A stretch of DNA of 64,000 bases, from contig CM066914.1 in assembly GCA_033964015.1 (NCBI GenBank), forward strand, positions 8,113,831 through 8,177,830. Reading direction: 5' to 3'. Position numbers and translations under genes: made by a program. Shown piece after piece: positions 1-10,519 of this stretch. Source of the DNA: Scolanthus callimorphus. Taxonomy: Eukaryota; Cnidaria; Anthozoa; Actiniaria; Edwardsiidae. Numbering within the stretch: the stretch's first letter is position 1; the number at the start of each line of letters is the position of its first letter. Below the pieces are notes generated by a model. That model was given only the letters and a program-made list of their open reading frames with translations. It made no database searches and had not been told where the DNA came from.

Positions 1-3000
1 AAATCTATATATTATAGTTAATTGCATGCAGTATATGGACTGACCAGCCCAAACTATGTAAGTAACACAGCTGGGGGTGTTCAGTACATCTTGCAAAAGA
101 GACCATTCCTCCTGTTTTGATAATCGAATGTAGTACTCGTCTCCCTCGCAGCCCACGTTGCGTGACCGACACAAAGAACGGGCTGCGAGGGAGACTAATG
201 TAGTACTTCTGAGTGTCTATTTCTCAGTATAAATCGCATGGCAAGTCTGGCAGTATTGTTGTGAATAAACCTTGTTCATTGTGGATCTATTTTTTGATAG
301 CATTATGAATGGTCAGTGCAGATTACGTTTTCTATAAAAAAAAACGTTTTTAAAACCTAAGGTATCCCGATAATACGAGGCTTATTTATCTAGTGAATTA
401 CGCCGTTTAGTAACGCAGGGGTCGTATAAGTTCTGTTTTAAAAGCTAAAGAACTTTAAATGTTCAAATATTGAATAGCATGAATGCTCAGGAGCTACCTT
501 CAAAGCGTGCTCTAGGATCTAGCAGCGGTTATTTTTCTCGGCCGCTTTTAACATTGCGCAACTACGAATTAAATTAGTCGATAGGATTATTCGTATCCAG
601 GGTCGAAATTTTCAGAGGCGTTCAAGCTGTAAAAAGTGGTTTTGCTAGCGGCTTATTGGCACTTGTGACAGTGTTGCAAGACGGTGTTACAATTTACTGT
701 TATTTTCGTAATTATGCGAACTAACAAACCGCGGTTTGGCTTCCGTCCAACCAAACGAGTGAACACCTCTGGGTTTATTTCACGCATTCTTTGAGAGTCT
801 TTTATAACTAAAAGGGACTACCAAGGCTTCAAAACTAAATACAAACGAAACTTGCAAAAAGTCCATGCCCCTGTCTTGAAAGGTTTGATGGACGGACGCC
901 AAAACACAGTTTGGCGTGCGGAAATGTTACGTGGAAGAATTATGAAAATCGCAGTAGGGCCCAGTAGTAATCGGGTTCTACACGTCTTGAGCAAGCTCGA
1001 CCATTGTCGACTATGGCCAAGCGTAATCTTTTATGTAGCTAACTGACATGTCCTCCTTTTCCAGATTCATTGAATTTGAATTTCTCGAGATTTCTCCCCT
1101 GTCTTTTCCCGCGGGTAAACTATGATAAACGTCCCGTATTTTGAGGGGGGTCACGCCCTCTGTCGATAGGGAACATGCAACCAAGCTATCCTACTGCATA
1201 CAACTCAGTGAGGGATTCTTGTTACGTAAAGCAATAATTCGAATCTTCATTCCCAGTTCTTTGCGCCATGGAATAATAAATAAACCTCTACTGGCAATAA
1301 GTTTGAAGAGGCAGCCAGGGTCGATTTTCCTTATGCATGGGCTAACATATTCGCCAAAATACAAATAAACATCGTCAAATCACCAATCAATAACATTCTA
1401 CTTTTTAACTTATGAAACGATAGGGAAGTGAGATATTTTATACGAAATAAGCTTGAATTCGCAGTGTGCAGCTCCAAGGTGTTCATTTCCCAGACGGCGC
1501 TTGGCTTTGCTTCACCGTTGCTTCACCACACTTGCCCCAGTAAGGCGTGACCCTCACAGTGGAATTTCCCCTAAAGCAAAAAAGAACACGTTTTCAGCTG
1601 TCAATATTACTTAATCGAGCAGCATGTAGGAGCTGGGACTTTATTCAGTGTGAAAAACGAGGGTTTTGATGTTCTGCGGGATCAATAACCTGCAGTTCAG
1701 AGATTCAGACGTTATCGCATTGCGCGTCTCGCGTTTCTCATTTCGTCTCGGATTTTCAAGTTGAACGGGTCACTGCGAAAGTGTTCTTGCGGACCTCGGG
1801 AAAATATCTAATATCGTCGCGAATTTGCAGGATTCTTTATTACAATGACAGTAACAACTCACCACCTCGGAGTTAATTACTACCACGAAATTAAAGGTAC
1901 GTTTGCGTTAGTGAAAAAGAAACTAGGAAGCCGAATAAACCTAAAGGGAAGCTGAGAATACCAAGCTCGATTTCATTTGTTGGCTTTTCAGTTCGTATGT
2001 TATGCAAGCGCAGTAACAGCTCTGTTAATTGTGTGATGCGCACAGAGTACTTGAATAGACACAAACTACTAGCGTTTTAAAAAGAGGATTCGCATGATTT
2101 CATTGTCCTGCAGGGATCGATTTTTATTTTAAAAATCAAGATGAAATAAATCTTCTTTAAAGTTCACACGCGTGTACCTTCAAGAAGATACATTTCCTCT
2201 TGGCGTTTGTTTTATTATTGTTTTGTCATTATCCTCTCCACTTTAAAGGAATCATTTTGTCTCCTATTTTATTGAAATTTCACATAAAATAACGTGCACT
2301 TATAGGGTTTGACCAGTATTTACCCGTGTGTAGAAACGGCCGAATACGACATGGATAACCTTTTGAATCTTTGTCTTTTTCCTTCGCAAATGTTTCAATG
2401 CCCGTGAATTTCTCTTTCAAGAGAGACCAACAAGAGCAAATTATGAGAATATCAGTTAATTATTTGCACATAAGTACAGCGATATAGTCAAAAAGCATGT
2501 TTTCTACGTGGAATATGACACTTTAAAAACATTTTACATTTTTATTCGCGGACATGAAAGTGCCTTTTATTTGCGCTCACAGCGTGTACACTTTGCGTGC
2601 CTATTTTTTAATTTTGTCTTGCTCGAACTTTGATCCAAGTTTCATGAAGCGAGCCCGTCGAGAAGACTTTGGAATTGCTGTTTAATAAATCTAAGAATTA
2701 TAATCTATAAAGTTAAGTAATGAGAATGAAGAAACTATTACATAACTAGCTCGCATTCGTTGAACGGCGTAATGCATACAGAGAGACCCTAATTGTAACT
2801 AAGCATGTGAGTCGATGTGCGGCTGATCGAAAGATACTTTAAGTACTCGTTCAATATCATCGCTATGTTTCGAGAACGGAGTGACGGAAAACGTGCGCGC
2901 TATATTCAAGGACTGGCCTGGTCGTGCAGTAAGAAGTTGATGTCCTCTAAGCTGACTAAGGGGTCACCGGCCCTCCTTAAAAGCACTAGAAAATATAGGC

Positions 3001-4286
3001 GTTTATTAGCGTGATTATACCACTTGAGGTTAGAGATAGTTAAGCTCTAGCTCTTGACACGCGGACTTACTTTTTCATAAAAAAAGAACAAAATGAGATA
3101 AATCCATTCATTTTGCGGGCATTTGATTCCAAAAATTACCTTCCATCTGTCCATTCTTCGTCTCGGGTAGTCTGCGTTGCGGATGACACGAAAAGAGTCC
3201 GAATAAAAGTAAACTGGCTGACATTTTGCCTCGATTGCAACCTGCGTGCAAAATTAACCGTTAACTGCGGTTTTCATAATTCTTCGAAACTCTACACCGA
3301 CAAATTAATTTTGTTTTCAAAAAGTTCTATTATTAATAGGCCTTGAACAAAAATAACAAAAAATATGAAGGCTAAGAAGGTGGACTTTCGATTGTAAGGT
3401 ATACACTTTTTAGCGTATCTTTTTGACAGTGATTTCCGCCTAATCGCTGTAGTCATACCGATGAAGCAGACAGTCATTTCCCAGGTCTAATTCCAAAACA
3501 CATTAAAAAGCATAGAATGTCTTAAGGCAAAATTGCGCTTTTCTGTTACGTGCCTGGAGGTTTTCTAAAATGTCCATTAAAGTATGATGTAATTGGTTTT
3601 AAAAAGGGGGATAATTTCGAAGGGGAGGGGAAATGCTAGCTTTGACAAAATATTTCTGAAAGGCAGTCATTTCAAATTGCGAGAACGTTGTTCTCTTAAT
3701 TTTAAACTCATGAATTAAAAATGCCTCGTGTCAAATAAACTATATAGCGGTCAGTTCAATGTAACTGTATCTGCTAAGCTATAAGCTGTCACATCGAAAA
3801 CAATAAGATGCTCAAGATAGAGTTGTTTTCTTGCTACGCAATTGAGACAAATGGAACGCCTATGGGAATTTAGGTTTTAGGAAAAACTGTTTATCACAGT
3901 TGTTTGGTTATCTAGCTGAGCTCCAAAATGCCACGAAGTCAAGGGAAACGATACAATCTCCAAAACAGGGCTTGCTTATTGGGGGAAATGACAAGCATTA
4001 TAGATTTTGTAATCAACAAACGAATTCAGTACTTTTCTTTGAATACCCGAAGTTTTGCGAATTGGTTATCGATCTAAGAGTTTTAGTGGCCTCAATTAGA
4101 GGGACAAAAACATTAAGAGGACTTTAAGTTCCCACTAAATGTGTTACAGTTTGACAGTTTCCCATGGCTAAACAGAGCACGAGAATGAATTAAGTTCAAA
4201 ATTTGATCAGGAAAAGACGCCTATGGAGAAATGTCAAAATCTGATATTACGAAACAACAAAAATGACGGCCTGAAACGCAGCACAA
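1..4286. other. Intergenic, no gene recognised
   Basis: I see no exon with family similarity and no RNA gene on either strand. Open frames are short and lack coding character. A small inverted repeat lies at 140-197 and is listed separately. The last few hundred bases presumably hold the promoter and 5' UTR of the Kir channel gene, but I cannot mark a start site. Confidence 0.6.
140..197. repeat. Short hairpin element, AGTCTCC-type termini
   Basis: A 16-base arm beginning GTCTCCCTCGCAGCCC at 141 is matched by its reverse complement ending near 197, with about 24 bases between. The termini resemble those of the element at 22558-22659 and the half-copy at 41341-41400, suggesting a small nonautonomous TIR family. 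Confidence 0.6.
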
Positions 4287-6976
4287 ATGCCTCAAGAAGT
4301 AACCCGAACAGCTCGATCTGTGGCTGAAAACACTAGTACTGATTCCAATGCTTGTCCCGAAAACCCGAAGTGCCCTCAGCCTAAGATCTCTAGCAAAATT
4401 TCACACAAGCTAACACAACTACTCTCTAAAGATCTACAGGTCAGAGAGAACTGCACACGCCTTGTGTCAAGAAAAGGAAGGGTGAACGTATCGGCGGCAA
4501 ATGTTGAGAACAAAAAGCGTCTCTACTTGGCAGATCCGTTTACGACTCTTCTGGACGCCAAATGGCAATGGATATTTCTAGCTTTCGCGGCAGGGTTCGT
4601 AAGCAGTTGGCTGGTGTTTGGTTCGTTGTGGTGGATAATCATTTGGTTAAGAGCTAAATTTAATTCGACTAATTGCGTGGAGAACGTGGATTCGTGGCTT
4701 TCGGCGTTTCTTTTCTCTGTAGAAACGCAAACCACCATTGGATATGGAGGAAGGCAGGTATGAATGCTACAGTAATATTTTATATAGTCCACCACTCATT
4801 GAAACACTTATATGAATAGTTCTATCAGTTTGAATAATCAATATTTTAAAGCTTGTGTTTTTAAAGGAATCCCCTAAAATGATCTTCTGTGTTAGTCATT
4901 CAGCCTGACGTAAATGATAAATTGCGCGCGTCGAATCTGAAAAAAAACATAATGTCGAATCTGAGACACCTCAACTTTTTATGGATGCCATTGCTAAAAT
5001 TTTAAGATATTTAAATTATATACAATATATCCCGAGTAAATAACAATCATACCATCCAAACAAAAAGCTGTTTGGCTACAAAGGAAAAACATAGTCCGTT
5101 CAGTATAAGTTGTTTTTGTTTTGAATACAAGGTACGCGCAGATGGATTTTTCACATGATAAGAGTTATTTTTATTTCTGTTGTAAAACAGCCAGAAGGCC
5201 TTATATTGGCTTTTAAAACACACAACCTGTCGCACGCTTTTTCATTGCTCTTAGTTCTCTAATCAGACGTATAATCACAGAGACAATATCTGTCCAAACG
5301 TTCCATATTCCTCGCATATTAATTGCCCACTAATCTCTTATTCGCTTCTGCTCCGGCAATCATGGGCAGAGGCAACGATCGAATCAGGCCACGTATAGCC
5401 AGCGGTCAACAGTATCGCCAGTTTTAGGGATGTGTGGTGATCGCATAGTAACAGAGTGACGTCTGTTGGCTGTGAGCAGTTCTACAGGCAATACCGTGAC
5501 TCAGAGATCGTGGAGATCACAGAGATAAACAGTCACGTGTAATTACACAAAACTTAGATTTCGTTTAGAATAGAGGAAGTGCCGTTGGGGAAACTAATTT
5601 CTCCGGGAACGAATTTCTAGTATGGAGATTTGCGAGTTTACCCTTACAAAACGTTCGCATCAAGGGCGATAACGCCGCCCATGTTGGGACAATGGAGAGG
5701 TAGACTTGCGTCTGGAAAGACTTGACACCACAGTCCGCAATATAATAGCTTTATCTAGACCAACGACGATAAAGGTCTCCGCTAAACAACGTAATGTCGT
5801 ATTCGTCGTAGCCGTGCAAACGGGGCTTGCTTCTTGCAAATACAAGCCGAAATACTCACCTATCCTCTTCGCGCTGTGTTGCGCGAGCCAAAATACAAAA
5901 ACACATAAATAAGCCTTAGCGACGCAGTGAGTGACGCACGTTTAATTTGCGTCCCTATGGATCCCGACAGACGCAATTAAAGCGCAACTGAGACGCAAAC
6001 CGTACACCACTAGCTTTAGTCCATGGCGTTGTCGGCGGGCAACCTGTGGTAATGTAGGAGATATGGCATCACCCGAGACGCCCTCCCCTTTCTGCGGATG
6101 AGCTCGGCCCAGTCCCCGCGCTTCCTCGCGGTTCATCTCCGTGCACAGGAGGCCCGGTCGGAACACCAAGGGCTAGGCTGGTAAACCACAGCTGATCTGC
6201 TTTATTGTTTGTTTCAGGTAACCCCAGAATGCCCCGAGGGCGTAATCTGCCTTCTAGTCCAGTCCCTTACGGGTCTCATGTTGTCAGCCTCGCTCCTGGG
6301 TCTTATATTCGCCAAGCTCTCGCGCCCAAGACCTCGTGCCCAGACCCTGCGCTTCTCCCGTCGTGCACTTGTCAACACGAAAGACGGTCAATTGCGGCTC
6401 GTATTCCGTGTCGGGGACATCCGTAAGAGTCAGCTCCTCGAGGTCACTATCAAACTACACTGCTTCCAATTTATAACCGGCGACAACGGCAGCGTGTCTG
6501 TTATCCAATCAGAACTCCCCATTTCCTTCAGTTCCCATAGTGAACCCGACATTGAGGTGCGCCCGTTCTTTTTAACCCCACTAACCATTATCCACGTGAT
6601 TGACGAGCAAAGCCCGTTTTACCACTTGAGTGCCAAAGAGATGTGTCGCGCCGATTTGGAGCTGGTGGCGGTACTCGAGGGCGTGGTCGAATCAACAGGG
6701 ATGGTCACGCAAGCTAGAGCTTCCTATGTCGCTACGGAGATCACGTGGGGACAGGAATTCTACCCTCTGGTGCTAAGGCTAGGGGACACCTCTGGGAGAG
6801 TGCAAATCGATTACTCACTCTTTGATCATACGTACGCCTCGACCACGCCCATCTGCTCAGCCAGGGAGTTACAGGAGCGGAAGGAACAACCGGTCCCTGC
6901 TGGAGAAAAAACGGAGGTTTCAACCGATGTTTGGGTGCCGCGTAAGAATGGCCCCGACACACAGGCTGAAGCATAA
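4287..6976 (+). CDS. Inward-rectifier K+ channel (Kir/KCNJ family)
   Basis: Two exons, 4287-4757 and 6218-6976, join in phase 0 across a 1460-base GT-AG intron to give 409 aa, normal for the family. Kir channels are plasma-membrane tetramers passing K+ inward and gated by PIP2. Visible parts: cytoplasmic N-terminus ending in a slide helix (LADPFTTLLDAKW, about 81-93), M1 about 95-120, pore helix and filter TIGYG at 150-154, M2 about 165-190, then the cytoplasmic Ig-like domain with IDEQSP, LEGVVESTGM, ARASY and SARELQE motifs. The conserved pore-loop disulfide cysteines are C130 and C162. The residue after GYG is Gly (usually Phe or Tyr). The M2 rectification position is Ser180 where strong rectifiers have Asp, so weak rectification is inferred. 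The post-M2 basic patch RPRPR fits PIP2 binding. The C-terminus lacks a clear PDZ ligand. The subfamily cannot be assigned. Confidence 0.94.
4758..6217 (+). other. Intron of the Kir gene
   Basis: The donor is CAG|GTATGA after the filter codons and the acceptor is TTTCAG|GTA before the VTPEC segment, so the intron splits the channel immediately after the selectivity filter. No gene or clear mobile element was recognised inside it. Confidence 0.85.
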
Positions 6977-7172
6977 GCTTTTATAAAAGACAGATATATT
7001 TATTACATTTAGTGGATAATCGTATTGAGGGATCCTTTCACATTTTGGGACAGCGGTGTTAACGCCGGGCCCGTTTACAGTGGTGTGCTGAGACGCTCAG
7101 CCGGGACGAGTTAGTCGACGGCAAAATCTTGCACTATTTGCTCGAACCGGGATCTTGGTTCTCAGAGGCCTG

Positions 7173-7621
7173 GCGCCCGTTTCTCGAAACGCCCGAGAAT
7201 TCTCGGGCCCGAGAACTTTGTTTTGAAATTTGTATGGATTCGTCAAAAAGATTTTACGTTTTCTTTTCTATCCTGCTGATTTGAATAGTCTATAACTCCC
7301 TTTTCGTAGTTATTTCTATTCTATAGTACGTGAGTTTAAACCAAACTTTTCGGGCACCCGAAAAACAATGGAAAGATTTCGGGAGCAACTGACCTCCCGA
7401 GACTTTTCGGGTAATTTTTCTTCGATTTGAGGGTTTGAATGAAATCGGAAATTTCTTTTTTGAGACTAAAACAGTATACATATTCACGGATAGGAAGTTG
7501 AAGACTACTTAAATCATCAGGGTAGAAAAGAAAACGAAAAACTTAGGGACTCAATCTATTAAAATTTCAAAACAAACTTTTCGGGCCCGAGAATTCTCGG
7601 GCGTTTCGAGAAACGGCCCCC
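7173..7621. mobile_element. 450-bp TIR element (MITE-like)
   Basis: Inverted arms of about 55-60 bases lie at 7173-7232 and 7561-7621. They share the terminus CCGTTTCTCGAAACGCCCGA and the inner palindrome-like block GAATTCTCGGGCCCGAGAA. The core has no coding potential and contains further CGGG/CCCG motifs. This is the form of a nonautonomous DNA transposon. I could not fix a target-site duplication. Confidence 0.8.
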
Positions 7622-8440
7622 AGCCCTAGCCGGAAGTAGACTGGCCCTCAGTCGTATGAAAGTTGGTGCTTTTTTATGAATATCATCATGTACTTTTAGT
7701 GTACATAATAGAAATATTAAGCATGCGCATTTATACCCGCCCTTACTTTGTTGTTATCAAATTGGCGAAAATTCCTTAGTCCCTTGGCTTCTTGGAGCTG
7801 ATAGAGAGAGGAACGAGGTATTTAGATTGGATAGGAAAATTCTTATAGAGGATCACTGACGTGAGAATGTTGTCTCAATAAATCTCTATTAAAATAATTA
7901 CAGGGGCTAATATAATGGGCCAGCCAGCGGCAAACCTTTTTTGTAGGTCTTATTTCGCGAAACTTTCCTCTCGGCACATTTCGCCGAGTCTTGAATGTCG
8001 CGATCTGCCCCAAAAATGTGTTTAAAGGGAATCAACTTTCATGTAATCGGCGATTGTGTGTGTTTTTCACAACAATTCTGCTAATCACCCACTTCAATAA
8101 AACCAGGGCTGCCCATGACAAAACAAGAAGAAACACTACTTCTGACACATGCCTGTGGTCGCTTGTTTTATGTGGTACTTTCAGACTCTCAGACTAGCGC
8201 GCTCGCCCCTCCACAGAGTGTTTGTATTCGGTATTTTAAATTTAGTAGTTCCAATGTTTTTGTAAACTGAGAAATGCAGTGCACTATGCTGAAACGTCGG
8301 CGTATTTCCAATCTCAGCGCTGCTTTTTATACATACTTGCATGGGTTCAGGGTTCAATTTGAGTGAGAATTGCCTGAAAAGCCTGGTCCTCACTGGACAC
8401 AAGCGCAAAGATAGTGAGGACATGCACGACGAAGCACAAC
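7622..8440. other. Intergenic, no gene recognised
   Basis: Only short open frames are present, none with recognisable domains. The stretch separates two TIR elements. Confidence 0.55.
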
Positions 8441-8652
8441 CTCGTACCCAGAGCCCGTCATCTTTTGGCCAGCGGCAAGATTCAGGGCCCTGGGGGAATC
8501 CGATTTGTGAGCATGCGTGGTAGGTCAAAAACGTAACGAACTTTCATACAACAATCAAACCGGAAACCCAGAATCTGGGTTTTAAAAAAATCGATTCCCC
8601 CAGACCCCTGAATCTTGCCGCTGGCCAAAAGATGACGGGCTCTGGGTACGAG
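8441..8652. mobile_element. 212-bp TIR element, CTCGTACCCAGAGC termini
   Basis: Arms at 8441-8506 and 8590-8652 are reverse complements over more than 60 bases with few changes. The outer 14 bases, CTCGTACCCAGAGC, match the termini of the intronic elements at 25924-26148 and 32124-32341, although the interiors differ. It looks like a short family member with unusually long arms. Confidence 0.8.
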
Positions 8653-8841
8653 ATTGGACGAAGCATTGGAATACACGCATGCGCAAATGTAATTTTCGTT
8701 TCCATTCCACCACGCCAAACGTAAAAAGAGGCCTGGTGGCCCAAGCCATCTTGGAGTCTTGCGAGCTTTGAACGAGAGGACCTGGTGCCGGGCGGGACGC
8801 TGATTGACGAGAAGTCTCATGCTTGCGCTTGTGTGTTGAGC

Positions 8842-9788
8842 GTCCTCATTGCGACGCAAGCCAAACACAAGCACGACGCAAGCCAAACACAAGCGCGACG
8901 CAAGCACAAACACAAGCGCAACGCAAGCACAAACACAAGCGCAACGCAAGCCAAACACAAGCACGACGCAAGCACAAACACAAGCACGACGCAAGCACAA
9001 ACACAAGCGCGACGCAAGCACAAACACAAGCGCGACGCAAGCACAAACACAAGCGCGACGCAAGCACAAACACAAGCGCAACGCAAGCCAAACACAAGCA
9101 CGACGCAAGCCAAACACAAGCACGACGCAAGCACAAACACAAGCGCAACGCAAGCCAAACACAAGCACGACGCAAGCCAAACACAAGCACGACGCAAGCA
9201 CAAACACAAGCGCGACGCAAGCACAAACACAAGCGCAACGCAAGCACAAACACAAGCACGACGCAAGCCAAACACAAGCACGACGCAAGAACAAACACAA
9301 GCACAAACACAAGCGCAACGCAAGCCAAACACAAGCACGACGCAAGCCAAACACAAGCACGACGCAAGCACAAACACAAGCGCGACGCAAGCACAAACAC
9401 AAGCGCAACGCAAGCCAAACACAAGCGCGACGCAAGCCAAACACAAGCGCGACGCAAGCACAAACACAAGCGCAACGCAAGCACAAACACAAGCGCAACG
9501 CAAGCCAAACACAAGCGCGACGCAAGCACAAACACAAGCGCAACGCAAGCACAAACACAAGCGCGACGCAAGCACAAACACAAGCACGACGCAAGCCAAA
9601 CACAAGCGCGACGCAAGCACAAACACAAGCGCGACGCAAGCCAAACACAAGCGCGACGCAAGCACAAACACAAGCACAAAAAGAACGCAATTCTTGTTCT
9701 TCTTGCGCCGGCCTTACGCTTGTGCTTATGCTTACGACGTGCGTGTCCTCGCCTGTCCTTATGCTTATGCTTGCGTCCTAGTGAGGAC
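8842..9788. repeat. 22/23-bp minisatellite inside a TIR element
   Basis: Some 35-40 head-to-tail units run from about 8857 to 9680. Two unit types alternate irregularly: one carries GCAAGCCAAACACAAGC (22 bp) and one GCAAGCACAAACACAAGC (23 bp), each ending CGACG, CAACG or similar. The array lacks stop codons, so long open frames exist in nearly all six frames. They are artefacts, because the mix of 22- and 23-bp units keeps changing frame. The flanks form an imperfect inverted repeat: GTCCTCATTGCGACGCAAG at 8842 against CTTGCGTCCTAGTGAGGAC ending at 9788. The same CTTGCG/CGCAAG vocabulary fills the TIR element at 20808-21062, so the array appears to be an internal expansion of such an element. 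Confidence 0.88.
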
Positions 9789-9790
9789 AG

Positions 9791-9958
9791 AGGCGTATCC
9801 AGGGGGGGCAGCGGGGGGGGGGGGGGGGGGGCGGCCCCCCCTTTTCTCGGGAGATTTTCCCATACATTTACTGTATTTGCTGGAGGAAATTTGAGCATTT
9901 TCGTCCCATGTTTTCACTATCCGGCCCCCCCTTCAGAAATTCCTGGCTACGCCGCTGG
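9791..9958. mobile_element. GGCGTATCCAGGGG-type TIR element
   Basis: It begins GGCGTATCCAGGGGG, runs into a G tract (about 9812-9831) and ends TCCTGGCTACGCC. The interior shares a stretch around TTTACTGTATTTGCTGGAGG with the elements at 23979-24126 and, in reverse, 20425-20530. It lies directly against the minisatellite element. Confidence 0.75.
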
Positions 9959-10344
9959 AGGACCAGGATTAAAATAGCTGGGAACAGCTAAGCGCACTGA
10001 CACTATAAACATGAATTTCTCTTTTTAAATCGTGGATACGCGAAGCGCGAGTTATTTAAACCTGATGATGCTGATGACAGTATTAGCAGTGCAAAAAATC
10101 GGGATTAGGATCCGTTGTGTCCCGTGAAGGCGTCGCAAGTCACTTCATATCATAATGGTGTTCCCCTAGGGACTGTCGATTCATAGCATTTCTATAGCCT
10201 ATTCAAAAACTTGTGAAAAAGATTGAAAACAAACAAACACTGCAGTGAAAGCGCTTTTCAGAAGTATGCAAAACAAAAATAAGCTAGATCGCTGCGAGCA
10301 CAGATTCTTCAGTGGTTGACCAGGAAACAAGATCACCAAGCATC

Positions 10345-10519
10345 ATGTCCAGTAAGTATGAACTGGACAAGAATCCCAACAGTATGAAGCAAAACTCGGG
10401 ATCTGAGAAAGAAGTGGAGCTGGTGTGCGTCAACCGATGGGCCTTAGACGAGCAACCGACCGCCAACAACAATAATAGTATAGATGAGAGTAGAGAACTT
10501 GATAACAGCGAGTGCAAAG
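10345..10519 (+). CDS. Probable first coding exon of the ABCG gene
   Basis: An ATG opens 58 codons of acidic, Asn/Ser-rich sequence ending CTTGATAACAGC...TGCAAAG|GTAATG. Its phase (one base over) fits exactly the acceptor GTGCAG|CG at 15919, which reads on in frame through [10 protein letters not shown] into the known ABCG exon. The extension has no domain, and the intron would be 5.4 kb with a LINE inside. A start at the internal Met 15978 is the alternative. Confidence 0.5.

Noticed and set aside
5942..6169. Minus-strand 75-codon frame in the Kir intron
   Set aside because: No family features, no splice context and lies in the intron.
8857..9680. CRISPR-like array
   Set aside because: Head-to-tail units without unique spacers in an animal gene context: a minisatellite.
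8785..9977. Several 280-400-codon open frames on both strands over the minisatellite
   Set aside because: The repeat unit lacks stops in all frames, and 22- and 23-bp units mix, so no protein period is kept. Peptides such as KHKHDAS repeats are by-products.
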